A DNA stretch of 32,001 bases from Chlorobiota bacterium (GCA_013151245.1 JAADIR010000090.1:1-32001); one strand, 5' to 3'. Positions 23,673 to 32,001 are shown, counted from the stretch's first letter. Notes: a model not told the origin generated them from the sequence alone. Program-made: numbers and translations.

Positions 23673-23673
23673 C
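23658..23673 (+). promoter_or_regulatory. Candidate DtxR-type operator, copy 2
   Basis: The same 16 bases, ATTAAGTATGCTTAAC, as at 21955-21970. Here they cover the last codons and stop of the DtxR-FeoA fusion gene (Ile-Lys-Tyr-Ala-stop) and end 8 nt before the feoB start. It could be an internal operator for feoB or a coincidental product of coding constraint plus duplication. Confidence 0.5.
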
Positions 23674-23681
23674 AAAATTAT

Positions 23682-24497
23682 ATGACAACACAAACAGAAT
23701 CAAATTGCGTAAACTGTCCGGTTCACAATGCCGCCCATCTTAAAAAGCTCGGCGTTAATATGAGCGATTATGATTATCTGGTTGCGCTTGCCGGAAATCC
23801 GAACACCGGGAAAAGCACGGTTTTTAATTCTTTAACGGGATTAAAACAGCACACGGGCAATTGGCCCGGAAAAACCGTTACGCGCGCCGAGGGCGGTTTC
23901 GAATACGATAACTCGAAATTTAAAATAATTGATCTGCCGGGGACGTATTCGCTCCTTTCAACGAGTAAAGACGAGGAAGTTGCGCGTAATTTTATTTTAT
24001 TCGGTCAGCCGGATGTAACGGTAATTGTTGTTGACGCAACGCGTCTTGAAAGAAATTTAAATTTAACTCTGCAAGTTCTTGAGATAACGGATAATGCGGT
24101 GCTCTGCCTGAATTTGATGGACGAAGCCGAAAGAAATAACGTTGAAGTTGACGCGCGAACGCTTTCTAAAATGCTGGGGATACCGGTAGTCCCGACTTCT
24201 GCGCGGACAAAAGAGGGGATTGACAATTTACTGAGAAGCATTAAAGAAGTTGCGACGGGCGAATACGTCTGCAAACCCCGAAAAGTAAAAAAAATGAATA
24301 GAAAATATCAGCGCGCCGTTGATACGCTTGTTGAAGATCTGAATAAAAATTTCACTAATCTTAAAAATCCGCGGTGGATTGCTATGCGTTTGCTTGAAGG
24401 AGATCAAAGTATTATCAACGCGTTGGAAGACGGTTCGCTGACTGCTGAAACGGAAAAAACAATTTCCGAAAATAACAAATTTGTCGAGAATAGATGA
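23682..24497 (+). CDS. feoB: FeoB N-terminal GTPase protein (split FeoB, part 1)
   Basis: 271 residues forming the cytosolic NFeoB module of the ferrous iron transporter. G1 is GNPNTGKST (38-46), followed by '[11 protein letters not shown]' (switch I), DLPGTYSL (G3), NLMDEAE (G4) and 'SARTKEG' (G5). A helical guanine-dissociation-inhibitor-like region (about 205-271) ends the protein. It stops where the linker to the membrane part would begin. The first 26 residues are an extension with CVNCPVH (Cys9, Cys12, His15), a possible metal site. An internal ATG (Met27) could be an alternative start that omits it. Stop and next start overlap as ATGA, so both halves are probably translated together. 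Alternatively this is one gene with a frameshift. Confidence 0.88.
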   Translation: MTTQTESNCVNCPVHNAAHLKKLGVNMSDYDYLVALAGNPNTGKSTVFNSLTGLKQHTGNWPGKTVTRAEGGFEYDNSKFKIIDLPGTYSLLSTSKDEEVARNFILFGQPDVTVIVVDATRLERNLNLTLQVLEITDNAVLCLNLMDEAERNNVEVDARTLSKMLGIPVVPTSARTKEGIDNLLRSIKEVATGEYVCKPRKVKKMNRKYQRAVDTLVEDLNKNFTNLKNPRWIAMRLLEGDQSIINALEDGSLTAETEKTISENNKFVENR

Positions 24498-25909
24498 ATA
24501 ACGTAAAAGAAATAGTGAACAAAGCAAACGTTCTTCGGTGGGAACTCGGAGAAAATTTTCACGATTCGCTAATTGAAGCGATTTACAAAGAAGCGGAAAC
24601 TATCTCAAAAGAAACGGTAAAGTTTAAGGGCGAAAATTATTCGTTTAGTCTTGATAGAACAATTGATAAGTATGTTACCAGCAGGCTATACGGTTTTCCG
24701 ATTATGCTTATTCTCCTTGCGCTTGTATTTTGGATTACAATTATCGGCGCTAATTATCCGTCGCAATTTCTTTCCACTCTCTTGCTCGACAAACTTCATC
24801 CGGTTTTGAAAGATTTTGCGCTCGGAGTTGGAGCGCCTTTTTGGCTGGTGGGACTTTTGATTGACGGCGGGTATCTAGCCACTGTTTGGGTAATTGCGGT
24901 AATGCTTCCGCCGATGGCGATTTTCTTTCCTCTTTATACGCTGTTGGAAGATTTCGGTTATCTGCCGCGAGTGGCGTTTAACATGGATCGTCTTTTTAAA
25001 AAAGTGGGAGCGCACGGAAAACAAGCTCTCACAATGAGTATGGGATTCGGCTGCAACGCCGCGGGCGTCGTTGCGGCAAGGGTAATAGACAGTCCGCGCG
25101 AACGTTTGATTGCGATAATCACAAATAATTTTTCGCTTTGCAACGGACGCTGGCCCACGCAGATTTTAATAGCGTCAATATTTGTCGGCGCTCTCGTGCC
25201 TGCGCAATTGGCTGGAATCGTTTCCGCGCTTGCCGTTGTTTCGGTTGCGCTGCTCGGAGTTTTCCTAAGTTTAGCGGTTTCGTGGGGACTTTCGCGAACG
25301 GTTCTTCAAGGCGAGGTCTCGTCTTTTAGTTTGGAGCTTCCTCCTTACAGACCGCCGAGAATTTTGCAAACAATCTACACTTCGCTTATTGATAGAACGC
25401 TTATTGTTCTTTGGCGCGCCGTTATTTTTGCATTTCCCGCGGGGCTTGTTATCTGGTCGGTTGCAAACATTACAATCGGCGGAGAACCTTTAGCTTCCTA
25501 CATAATAAATTTCTTTGATCCCGTCGGGATATTAATCGGTTTAAATGGAATTATTTTACTCGGGTTCGTCATCGCCATTCCCGCTAATGAAATTGTAATA
25601 CCGACGATACTTATGCTAACGGTATTGTTCACCGGTTCCGCCGCCGGTCACGAAAACGGCGTTCTTTTCGAACTCGATTCGCTCAAAGATACGGAACAAC
25701 TTCTGCGTCTCGGAGGATGGACGCTTCTTACGGCGGTGAACGTAATGCTCTTTAGTTTGATTCACAATCCATGCTCGACGACAATTTACACAATCTACAA
25801 AGAAACGGGAAGCTTGAAATGGACGCTTCTTTCAACATTTCTTCCCGTGGGAATGGGATTAATGCTAACATTTTTTGTCGCCCAAATCTGGAGAATATTT
25901 TCCGGATAA
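24494..25909 (+). CDS. feoB: FeoB C-terminal membrane permease protein (split FeoB, part 2)
   Basis: 471 residues comprising the membrane core of FeoB with about eight hydrophobic helices. Residues 1-60 hold the end of the cytosolic linker ('[14 protein letters not shown]' matching the family 'ADARYEFIEKIV' region). The first Gate motif is [17 protein letters not shown] (Cys187) followed by [11 protein letters not shown] (Cys216), where most FeoB have 'CSARLP'. The second Gate motif includes '[13 protein letters not shown]' and '[11 protein letters not shown]'. Codons before the ATG are blocked by an immediate in-frame TAG, so it cannot extend upstream. Together with part 1 it makes about 740 residues, the normal FeoB size. 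It ends the iron operon, convergent with the deaminase gene. Confidence 0.9.
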   Translation: MNNVKEIVNKANVLRWELGENFHDSLIEAIYKEAETISKETVKFKGENYSFSLDRTIDKYVTSRLYGFPIMLILLALVFWITIIGANYPSQFLSTLLLDKLHPVLKDFALGVGAPFWLVGLLIDGGYLATVWVIAVMLPPMAIFFPLYTLLEDFGYLPRVAFNMDRLFKKVGAHGKQALTMSMGFGCNAAGVVAARVIDSPRERLIAIITNNFSLCNGRWPTQILIASIFVGALVPAQLAGIVSALAVVSVALLGVFLSLAVSWGLSRTVLQGEVSSFSLELPPYRPPRILQTIYTSLIDRTLIVLWRAVIFAFPAGLVIWSVANITIGGEPLASYIINFFDPVGILIGLNGIILLGFVIAIPANEIVIPTILMLTVLFTGSAAGHENGVLFELDSLKDTEQLLRLGGWTLLTAVNVMLFSLIHNPCSTTIYTIYKETGSLKWTLLSTFLPVGMGLMLTFFVAQIWRIFSG

Positions 25910-25996
25910 ATCTCGACCGGAATAATCTATCAAAAAACCACAAATCCAATAAACCCTTTAACAATAAAGCGAAGACTAAAAAATAAGAAGTAAAAA

Positions 25997-26083
25997 CCAT
26001 TAACCAATGACTATTGACCATTGACTATTAACAATTCACAAAATCCAAAAAATTGTTCATTGTTCATTATTAATTGTTCATTG
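25997..26083 (+). repeat. Short tandem/inverted low-complexity repeat
   Basis: Between convergent feoB and the deaminase gene, short words recur. 'CCATTAACCAATGACTATTG' with 'ACCATTGACTATTAACAATT' lie at 25997-26036. TTGTTCATTGTTCATTA with 'TTAATTGTTCATTG' lie at 26053-26083. ACAATT and AATTGT also face each other. Such AT-rich 'attgac/attgttc' repeats are common in intergenic DNA of this and other phyla. The repeat runs into the last bases of the deaminase gene. No terminator with a clear stem was found for feoB. Confidence 0.5.
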
Positions 26084-26599
26084 CTTTTCTTCGTCTAATT
26101 TATCCGCGTCAATTATTTTTGCCGATGAAAAACTTTCTAAATCGTAATCAATAAGCTTTTCCGGCATTGGCAGTCTTCTAACTTTTACGTTCGACGCTTC
26201 GAAAAACTCCTCGGCTTTTGTATTGTGATATTCAGAAAACACAACTACTTCCCTAACTCCCGCGGCAATCAGAGCCTTTGTGCAATTTGTGCACGGCATA
26301 TTCGTTACGTATGCGGTTGCGCCATTTGTAGAAGTTCCGTGCGCGGCGCATTGGATAAGCGCGTTCATTTCCGCGTGAATAGTGCGGATACAGTGGTTCT
26401 CAACAATCATGCAGCCAACGTCGTAGCAGTGCGGCTGTCCGGGCAGCGAACCGTTGTAGCCGGTTGATAAGATTTGTTTGTCTTTAACAAGAACGCATCC
26501 GACGTGCATTCTGGGGCAAGTTGCGCGCTCGGAGACGAGCATTGCCATTTTTAAAAAATATTGATCCCAACTCGGACGGTTTCTTTTTGTTTTTTCCAT
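26078..26599 (-). CDS. Deoxycytidylate (dCMP) deaminase family protein
   Basis: A 173-residue zinc-dependent deaminase of the dCMP deaminase/ComEB family, converting dCMP to dUMP for thymidylate synthesis. The active site is HAEMNALIQCA (zinc-binding His75, catalytic Glu77) and MPCTNCTKALI (Cys103, Cys106). 'STGYNGSLPG' near 45-54 and a Cys/His-rich loop (Cys58, Cys63, His69, Cys70) are typical of dCMP deaminases rather than cytidine deaminases. The ATG at 26599 is preferred; a TTG three codons upstream (26608) is the alternative. It is divergent from the amidohydrolase gene and convergent with feoB. Confidence 0.92.
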   Translation of the reverse strand: MEKTKRNRPSWDQYFLKMAMLVSERATCPRMHVGCVLVKDKQILSTGYNGSLPGQPHCYDVGCMIVENHCIRTIHAEMNALIQCAAHGTSTNGATAYVTNMPCTNCTKALIAAGVREVVVFSEYHNTKAEEFFEASNVKVRRLPMPEKLIDYDLESFSSAKIIDADKLDEEKQ

Positions 26600-26639
26600 A
26601 TTATTCAATTTTATCTAAAAACATTATTTTAACAATTGA

Positions 26640-26647
26640 CAAATATA
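26640..26647 (-). promoter_or_regulatory. Candidate -7 box for the deaminase gene
   Basis: TATATTTG on the minus strand is identical to the box upstream of the GH2-like/smc run and lies about 40 nt before the deaminase ATG. No TTG is seen at the normal upstream distance. It lies in the short gap between two divergent genes. Confidence 0.35.
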
Positions 26648-26659
26648 GGATGAGAGGAG

Positions 26660-28261
26660 TTGAAAAAAAAATATAAGCTTTTTGCCAACGGAAATATTTA
26701 TACTGTAAATAAAATTAACCCTAAAGCGGAAGCTGTTGTAACGGGAAATGGAAAAATTGAATTCGCGGGAAATTTATCCGACGCAAAAAAGCGACTCGGT
26801 TTTTCAAATTACGAATTTATTGATTTGCGCGGCTCCACAATGCTCCCGGGATTTATCGATTCGCATCTTCATCTTTTAATCGGCGCAAGATATCTTACAA
26901 ACATCAATCTTTCCGAAGCGATTGATAAAAAATCATTCCAAAGGATTATAAGAGAATTCACAGATGAAAATAAGTTCGAGTGGTATCTTGGAGGAAATTG
27001 GAACGAGGAAAATTTTTCCGGCGGAAAATATCCGGATAAAAGTTGGATCGACGAAGTAATCCCCGACGTTCCGGTTTTCTTAACAAAAAGCGATCTTCAC
27101 ATGGGATTGGCAAACGCCGCCGCGCTTAGAATGGCAAATATTTCCGAGAAGACAAAAAACCCGCCCGGCGGAATAATTGAACGACATGGAGAAACCGGCA
27201 AGCCTACGGGAATATTGAAAGATAACGCAATGAGACTAATTCTCGATTTAGTTCCGCAGGAAAATGACGAAGAAAGAAAAAAAAATATTCTCAAAGGAAT
27301 GAAGTTTCTTAATTCGTTCGGAGTAACTTCCGCGCATGATTTAGCGATGGAAAATTATTTTCATAATTATGAGGAATTATTTTATGAAAATAAATTATCT
27401 TTACGAATCAATTATATCCCTTTAATCGAATCAGTAGAAAAATTTTCAAGATTTAAAATTAGCGGCGAAAAATACAATCACTTTTTGAAGCGGATTGCGT
27501 TGAAGTCTTTTGCGGACGGTTCGCTCGGTTCTTCCACCGCATGGTTTTTCGACGGTTATTTTGACGAGCGGGAAAACAGAGGATTGTCGTCGGAAATTTT
27601 TAGCGGCGGAGCGCTAAAGAAATTAGCTGTTAATGCCGATAATTATAATATAAATTTATTAATTCATGCAATCGGCGACCGCGCGAATCACGAGATCGTA
27701 AATTTATATGAGGAGATGAATAGAATTAACGGGGGAAAAGAACGGCGAAACAGAATCGAACACTGTCAGCATATCGCTGAAAGCGATTTTATCCGATTTG
27801 CCGAGAATAAGATAATAGCTTCAATGCAGCCGTATCATTTGGCGTTTGACGGGAGTTGGTGCGAGAGAAAGATTGGGAAGGAAAGATTAAAAAATACATT
27901 CCCGATTTCCTCCCTTGCAAAAAGAAATGTAAAATTAATATTCGGCAGCGATTGGCCCGTTGTCGAGCCTTCGCCGTTAAAGGGAATTGCAGCGGCGGCA
28001 ACGCGAAAATTGGAGAGCTCGGATTTATCATTTATAAATAAAGAGAAAATTTCAGTGATGCAAGCAGTTGAAGCTTATACGATTAATGCCGCTTTTGCCG
28101 AATATGAAGAAAAATTTAAAGGGTCGATTGAAGTTGGGAAATTTGCCGACTTTGTGATTTTGGACCGAGATATTTTTCACATTAATCCGGACGGGATTAA
28201 AAAAACTCACGTCGAAGCGGTCGTTCTCAACGGGAAATTAACGACAGAAGGGAATATATGA
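26660..28261 (+). CDS. YtcJ-like metal-dependent amidohydrolase
   Basis: A 533-residue enzyme of the amidohydrolase superfamily (Amidohydro_3, YtcJ-like). A small β-sandwich from both termini flanks a TIM barrel. Metal ligands appear in GFIDSHLHLL (His69, His71), 'IHAIGDRANHEIV', RIEHCQHI and FGSDWPV (terminal Asp). 'LKSFADGSLGSSTA' is a family hallmark. The substrate is not predictable; members hydrolyse N-acyl or imide-type compounds. No signal peptide was seen. The start is TTG at 26660, forced by an in-frame TGA at 26651, with AGGAG immediately adjacent. A run of nine A follows, and with one A fewer an ATG at 26650 would be in frame. The stop overlaps the sensor kinase start (ATGA). Confidence 0.85.
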   Translation: MKKKYKLFANGNIYTVNKINPKAEAVVTGNGKIEFAGNLSDAKKRLGFSNYEFIDLRGSTMLPGFIDSHLHLLIGARYLTNINLSEAIDKKSFQRIIREFTDENKFEWYLGGNWNEENFSGGKYPDKSWIDEVIPDVPVFLTKSDLHMGLANAAALRMANISEKTKNPPGGIIERHGETGKPTGILKDNAMRLILDLVPQENDEERKKNILKGMKFLNSFGVTSAHDLAMENYFHNYEELFYENKLSLRINYIPLIESVEKFSRFKISGEKYNHFLKRIALKSFADGSLGSSTAWFFDGYFDERENRGLSSEIFSGGALKKLAVNADNYNINLLIHAIGDRANHEIVNLYEEMNRINGGKERRNRIEHCQHIAESDFIRFAENKIIASMQPYHLAFDGSWCERKIGKERLKNTFPISSLAKRNVKLIFGSDWPVVEPSPLKGIAAAATRKLESSDLSFINKEKISVMQAVEAYTINAAFAEYEEKFKGSIEVGKFADFVILDRDIFHINPDGIKKTHVEAVVLNGKLTTEGNI

Positions 28262-31200
28262 CCTTGCGGAGATTTCATATTGTTCTATCGTTACTGATTC
28301 TATTTACTTCCTCGATTCTTTCGCAAACAAAATTTATAAAAACATTCTACGACGACGATATTTCAAAAAAATATCTTGTTGAACAATGGACTACCGACAA
28401 CGGTCTTCCGCAAAATTCGATAAATGACATTACTCAAACAAAAGACGGATTCCTTTGGTTTGCTACCGAAGAGGGAGTAGTTCGCTTCGACGGGGAAAAT
28501 TTTTCTTACTTCAACGTATCTAATTCGCCGGGATTAAAATTTAATAGAATTAAATCCCTAAAAGCAGACGAGAAAGGAGGATTATGGATTGGAGGAGAAA
28601 ACGGAAATATTGCATATTTAAAAAACAAATCAGTCCGAGACTTAAGCGATAAATTCCACAAATATCTGGGATCGGTTTATAAGATTGATATTAGCGAAAA
28701 TGGAACTATCTGGATAGGCGCGGGAAATAGTTTATTAAAATCCAACGGCGAAAAATTTGAAATAATTTATTCGGCGCCTAAAAAATATATCATGTTTAAC
28801 GATCTGCTTATAATGAATAATAATAAAGTTATTTTTTCAACCGGCGAAGGTATTTTCCAAACAGATTCTTCAGGTAATGTTATAAATTTATCGAAAACTT
28901 TTTCGCCCGTCGTATTGCGCCCGTTTTCTGAAAGCGAAATATTGATTGCCGAAGTCAATCAGTTAAAATTGTTTTCTCTTAAAACGCATAAAATAGTCAA
29001 AGTGTTGTCGAAAAAGAGAGAATTAAACAGCTATGAAAAATTACTTATTGATAAAAACAAGAATATTTGGTGGGGCAGTATTAATTTCGGTCTTTATGTA
29101 ATACTGTCGGGCAATATTGAGGTAAAGTTTAATCAAGAGGACTTGAACAAAGGATATGTTACTTCGTTTTTTGAAGATAATTCCGGAAATATTTGGATTG
29201 GTACCGGCACGAAAGGATTGTTCAAGTTATCTGAGAGATATTTCTACGGAATATCTCTTTTTAACGGATATTTTAACGACATCATAAGTCAAATTTATCA
29301 AGCTCGGGACGGTTCAATTTGGGTTGGAGCAAATTGCGGAGGAGTTGCGGAAATAACAGATTCAGGAATTAACTATTATTTTGACGGTTCCGGTTCATTG
29401 AATCAAGGCTGCGTTTGGTCAATTTTTGAGAAGGAAAACGGAACAAAATATTTTGGCACGTATAATTATGGAATTTATAAATTTGATCCGAATTCAAATA
29501 AGAGCGTTAGTTTGCCCGGATCGGTTTCAGCTCTTACATTTATGGAAGACGGCGACAGTCTTTGGGCAGCCGGCGTTTACGGTCTTTATATTATAAAAAA
29601 TGATTCCGCATTTATATTTAAATCAAAGAATTTTCCTGAGAACAGCTGGTTTAATACTATTGTCAAGGATAAAAACGGCATACTTTGGTTAGGCGGCAAA
29701 AAGGGGTTATATAAATACAACGGCGCTGATTTCGAGGCTGTAACCTTGTTGGATGGCGGGACGGAAACGCCGGTTAGACCAATTTATTTTGATGAAAACA
29801 ACAGAATGTTTGTAGGAACGTATGGTTACGGTTTGTTCGTTTATGATTCCGGCAAATTCCAAAATATAAAAATGAAAAACGGTTTATTTGATAATACGAT
29901 TCACACTATTTTTGAAGATTTCAGACATAATTTTTGGATGACAAGCAATCATGGGATCTTTATCGTAAAAAAGAAGGATATTCTATCTTTCGTTAAAGAC
30001 AATTCATCTAAAATATCTTCGAAAGTATTTACAAAAAAACTTGGTTTCCCGAATAATGAATTTAACGGCGGATTTCAACCGGCTCATTTATACTTGGAAG
30101 ACGGAACATTATTGCTGCCGACTCTCGAGGGAATAGTAGCCGTAGATATTAACAACATCAGTTTGGAAGGGAAACAGCCAAACGTTTATATTGACGATTT
30201 TTTAGTGGATGGGAAAGCTTGTCAGACGAACAAAGAAATTATTGTTAAGGCGGGATTTGGAGATATAGAAATTAAATTTACGGCAATCAACTTATTGGGC
30301 GGGGGAGTGCAATTTAAATATAAAATTGAAGGTTTAGATGAAGGTTGGAGCCGTCCAACGAATGAAAAATATATTGTGTTAAAATCGATTCCGCCGGGGG
30401 AATATATATTCAAAGTAAAAGCAAGAAAAAGTTTAAGCTCCTGGGGAACTAGCAGTAAAGAACTGCGTTTTATCGTGGAACCGAAATTTTATCAACTTGC
30501 TGTCTTTAAAATATTGGTAGTTTTTTTGTTCATGCTTTTAGTGGTCGGCGTCGCGTTGATTTATATGAATATTCAGAGAAGAATGTCGCAGCATTTGGTG
30601 AAAATAGTAAAACAAAGAACCAAAGAACTGCAAGCTGAAATTATTAAAAAAGAAGACGTATTGAATGAGCTTGAAATAGCGAAAGAAGATGAAAAACGTC
30701 ACAGAAAACTTGCGGAAAAACTGAACCGAGATAAAACGGAAATGTTCCGTATAATTTCGCATAATCTTAAAAATCCTATCGGCGTTATTCGTAGTTCGGC
30801 AAATTTAATAAATGAAGAAAGCGTCGATGAAAGCGTTCAAAAGGAACTTAGCGATATAATTATTAAAGCGTCCAACGAAGCTTTAGACGGAATTGAAGAA
30901 ATTCTGCACCACAGCGAAGTTGAAGACCTTGAATTCAAATTAGCTTTGAGCGAGTTTGATCTTAACGACCTTGTTCAAAAAGTAATAACCAGAAACTTGA
31001 ATGTTGCGAAAGACAAAAATCAAACTATTCTTTTTGACAAAAACGCCGACGGCAAATTTCTCATTTCAGCCGATTACGAAAAGCTTTTTCTGGCAATTGA
31101 AAACTATTTAAGTAATGCAATAAAATATTCTCCAATCGGCGGGGAAATAAAAGTAAAAATTCAATCCGAAAGAGATCGAATATATTTCAGCGTTACAGAT

Positions 31201-31410
31201 AAGGGTCCGGGAATTACTGAGGAAGATAAGAAAAACTTGTTCGGAAAATTTCAAAAATTATCCGCCCGTCCGACGGGAAACGAAAGTTCTTCCGGATTGG
31301 GCTTAGCCATTGTAAAGCGAATCATTGAACTTCATAAAGGAAAATATGGCGTGATCTCCGAGAGTTCAGAGGAAGGAAGCGAATTCTTTTTCATTATTCC
31401 CAAAGCGTAA
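28258..31410 (+). CDS. Propeller-type sensor histidine kinase (orphan)
   Basis: 1050 residues. A signal peptide or signal anchor (about 1-22) precedes a large periplasmic region of two-component propeller repeats ('DGFLWFATEEGVVRFDG', 'GLWIGGENGNI', 'GNIWIGTGTKGLF'; about 40-600) and a Y_Y_Y domain (about 680-744, 'YKIEGLDEGWS'). A membrane helix (about 748-770) and coiled coil lead to HisKA with phospho-acceptor His835 in ISHNLKNPIGV. The HATPase_c has N box 'ENYLSNAIKYSP', DKGPGI and SSGLGLAIVKRI. There is no receiver or DNA-binding domain, unlike hybrid HTCS proteins. The ATG overlaps the amidohydrolase stop by 4 bp, so they are co-expressed. No response regulator is in the window. The ligand is unknown. 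Confidence 0.92.
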   Translation: MTLRRFHIVLSLLILFTSSILSQTKFIKTFYDDDISKKYLVEQWTTDNGLPQNSINDITQTKDGFLWFATEEGVVRFDGENFSYFNVSNSPGLKFNRIKSLKADEKGGLWIGGENGNIAYLKNKSVRDLSDKFHKYLGSVYKIDISENGTIWIGAGNSLLKSNGEKFEIIYSAPKKYIMFNDLLIMNNNKVIFSTGEGIFQTDSSGNVINLSKTFSPVVLRPFSESEILIAEVNQLKLFSLKTHKIVKVLSKKRELNSYEKLLIDKNKNIWWGSINFGLYVILSGNIEVKFNQEDLNKGYVTSFFEDNSGNIWIGTGTKGLFKLSERYFYGISLFNGYFNDIISQIYQARDGSIWVGANCGGVAEITDSGINYYFDGSGSLNQGCVWSIFEKENGTKYFGTYNYGIYKFDPNSNKSVSLPGSVSALTFMEDGDSLWAAGVYGLYIIKNDSAFIFKSKNFPENSWFNTIVKDKNGILWLGGKKGLYKYNGADFEAVTLLDGGTETPVRPIYFDENNRMFVGTYGYGLFVYDSGKFQNIKMKNGLFDNTIHTIFEDFRHNFWMTSNHGIFIVKKKDILSFVKDNSSKISSKVFTKKLGFPNNEFNGGFQPAHLYLEDGTLLLPTLEGIVAVDINNISLEGKQPNVYIDDFLVDGKACQTNKEIIVKAGFGDIEIKFTAINLLGGGVQFKYKIEGLDEGWSRPTNEKYIVLKSIPPGEYIFKVKARKSLSSWGTSSKELRFIVEPKFYQLAVFKILVVFLFMLLVVGVALIYMNIQRRMSQHLVKIVKQRTKELQAEIIKKEDVLNELEIAKEDEKRHRKLAEKLNRDKTEMFRIISHNLKNPIGVIRSSANLINEESVDESVQKELSDIIIKASNEALDGIEEILHHSEVEDLEFKLALSEFDLNDLVQKVITRNLNVAKDKNQTILFDKNADGKFLISADYEKLFLAIENYLSNAIKYSPIGGEIKVKIQSERDRIYFSVTDKGPGITEEDKKNLFGKFQKLSARPTGNESSSGLGLAIVKRIIELHKGKYGVISESSEEGSEFFFIIPKA

Positions 31411-31445
31411 TAATAAAAACAGAAGAAAGAATAGAAATTATTGAT

Positions 31446-31481
31446 CAAAAAAGAAAAGGCGCAGACCCGAAAGCCTGCGCC
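31446..31481 (-). terminator. Rho-independent terminator of the T9SS-exported protein gene
   Basis: GGCGCAG (31458-31464) pairs perfectly with CTGCGCC (31475-31481) around a 10-nt loop. Read on the minus strand it is followed by TTTTCTTTTTT. It lies 7 bp past the stop codon of the right-edge gene. The stem could also help end the sensor kinase transcript on the plus strand, where no T run follows. Confidence 0.8.
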
Positions 31482-31488
31482 GATAAGA

Positions 31489-32001
31489 TTATTTCAAGAG
31501 AAGCATTTTCTTTGTCGCTGAGTTATTTCCCGCGGTTACTCTTAAAATATAAGTTCCACTGGATACTTTATTTCCAAGATTATCGCGTCCGTTCCAAACG
31601 GCTTGATGAATTCCCGCGTTCAATTCAGTATTTACTAAAGTTGCTATTTCGCTGCCGAGAATATTGTAAATCTTAATCGTTACAAAAGACGCTTCCGGAA
31701 TTCCATATTTAATAACCGTACTGGGGTTGAATGGATTGGGATAATTCTGTGAAACCCGGAATGATTCAGGAATTATTCCATCTTCATCATCAATTGCGGT
31801 TACTGCATTATCATCCACTTTGAAAATTCCAAAGCTGGGAGCCGTCAGATAATCTCCGTCAACGCTTGAACTAACGCGCCATTTATAATACTTGCCAACT
31901 TCCAGATTGGAGACAACCGCATAAGGATCAGTCAAACCTTTTAAAACTGCAGCGTCAGCCCAATTTGTATTATCGTTTTTAAGTAATTCTAGTTTGTATG
32001 T
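31489..32001 (-). CDS. T9SS type A sorting-domain protein (partial, N-terminus beyond right edge)
   Basis: The last 170 residues of a secreted or surface protein; the frame stays open to the right edge. The first 65 or so residues resemble the end of a fibronectin-III-like domain ('LEVGKYYKWRVSSSVDG'). Then 'ESFRVSQNYPNPFNPSTVIK' opens a C-terminal sorting domain of about 85-90 residues with 'VTIKIYNILGSEIATLVN', 'GIHQAVWNGRD', 'VSSGTYILRV' and the basic/hydrophobic end 'ATKKMLLLK'. Such domains direct export through the type IX (Por) system. The function of the missing N-terminal part cannot be known. An internal TTG at 31935 is not a start. Confidence 0.9.
   Translation of the reverse strand, partial: TYKLELLKNDNTNWADAAVLKGLTDPYAVVSNLEVGKYYKWRVSSSVDGDYLTAPSFGIFKVDDNAVTAIDDEDGIIPESFRVSQNYPNPFNPSTVIKYGIPEASFVTIKIYNILGSEIATLVNTELNAGIHQAVWNGRDNLGNKVSSGTYILRVTAGNNSATKKMLLLK

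Noticed and set aside
24480-24500. feoB as a pseudogene broken by a frameshift
   Set aside because: Both halves keep all key motifs, the junction is a clean ATGA overlap in a variable linker, and total length is normal. Not excluded without reads, so recorded as a finding rather than a pseudogene.
25997-26083. Possible CRISPR-like array
   Set aside because: The repeated words are only 6-12 bases, unevenly spaced and AT-rich, with no unique spacers or cas genes.

Overview
The window looks like a chromosomal segment of a Gram-negative member of the Bacteroidota/Chlorobiota group, most likely an Ignavibacteria-type organism. Three things point there. The protein at the right edge ends in a type IX secretion (Por) sorting domain with the 'QNYPNPFNPST' start typical of Ignavibacteria. 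Several promoters fit the Bacteroidota pattern (TTG, about 20 nt, then TAnnTTTG). The genome is AT-rich, has lipid A genes, and most genes lack strong Shine-Dalgarno sequences. Almost all of the window is ordinary, intact chromosome. No tRNA, rRNA, CRISPR array, prophage or transposase gene was seen.

Left part, all on the minus strand (transcription runs right to left). A long operon-like run starts at a clear promoter near 18.83 kb: a membrane-anchored GH2-like protein, smc, a HAD phosphatase, an isoprenylcysteine-methyltransferase-like membrane protein, lpxB, a DUF374/LpxJ-like acyltransferase, lpxK and ppdK. It ends in a hairpin terminator at 5.67 kb. The genes in it overlap or lie a few bases apart. 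Next come queA-ispD, ending in an AT-rich terminator whose loop holds the ispD stop codon. Then, behind their own candidate promoter, come plsY-gpsA-recG; recG runs off the left edge. GpsA makes the glycerol-3-phosphate that PlsY acylates, and LpxB, LpxK and the DUF374 protein act in lipid A assembly, so much of this half serves envelope lipid synthesis.

Middle. From 18.85 to 19.5 kb there is a gene-free stretch holding two palindromic dispersed-repeat-type elements. Then mrp-nfu-tpiA on the minus strand combine an Fe-S cluster carrier pair with triosephosphate isomerase.

The iron module (about 21.95-25.9 kb, plus strand) is the most unusual part. It contains a DtxR/MntR-type regulator, a second DtxR-like protein tethered by one N-terminal membrane helix and ending in a FeoA domain, and a FeoB ferrous iron transporter split into a GTPase protein and a membrane protein overlapping by 4 bp. 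An identical 16-bp near-palindrome (ATTAAGTATGCTTAAC) lies before the first gene and again just before feoB, so it is a good candidate operator for the module's own regulator. Read together, this looks like a self-regulated Fe(II)/Mn(II) uptake locus in which metal sensing is coupled directly to the transporter.

Right part. A dCMP deaminase (minus) is divergent from a YtcJ-like amidohydrolase, which is translationally coupled to a large orphan sensor histidine kinase with a periplasmic propeller. The window ends with a terminator and the C-terminal part of a T9SS-exported protein on the minus strand.
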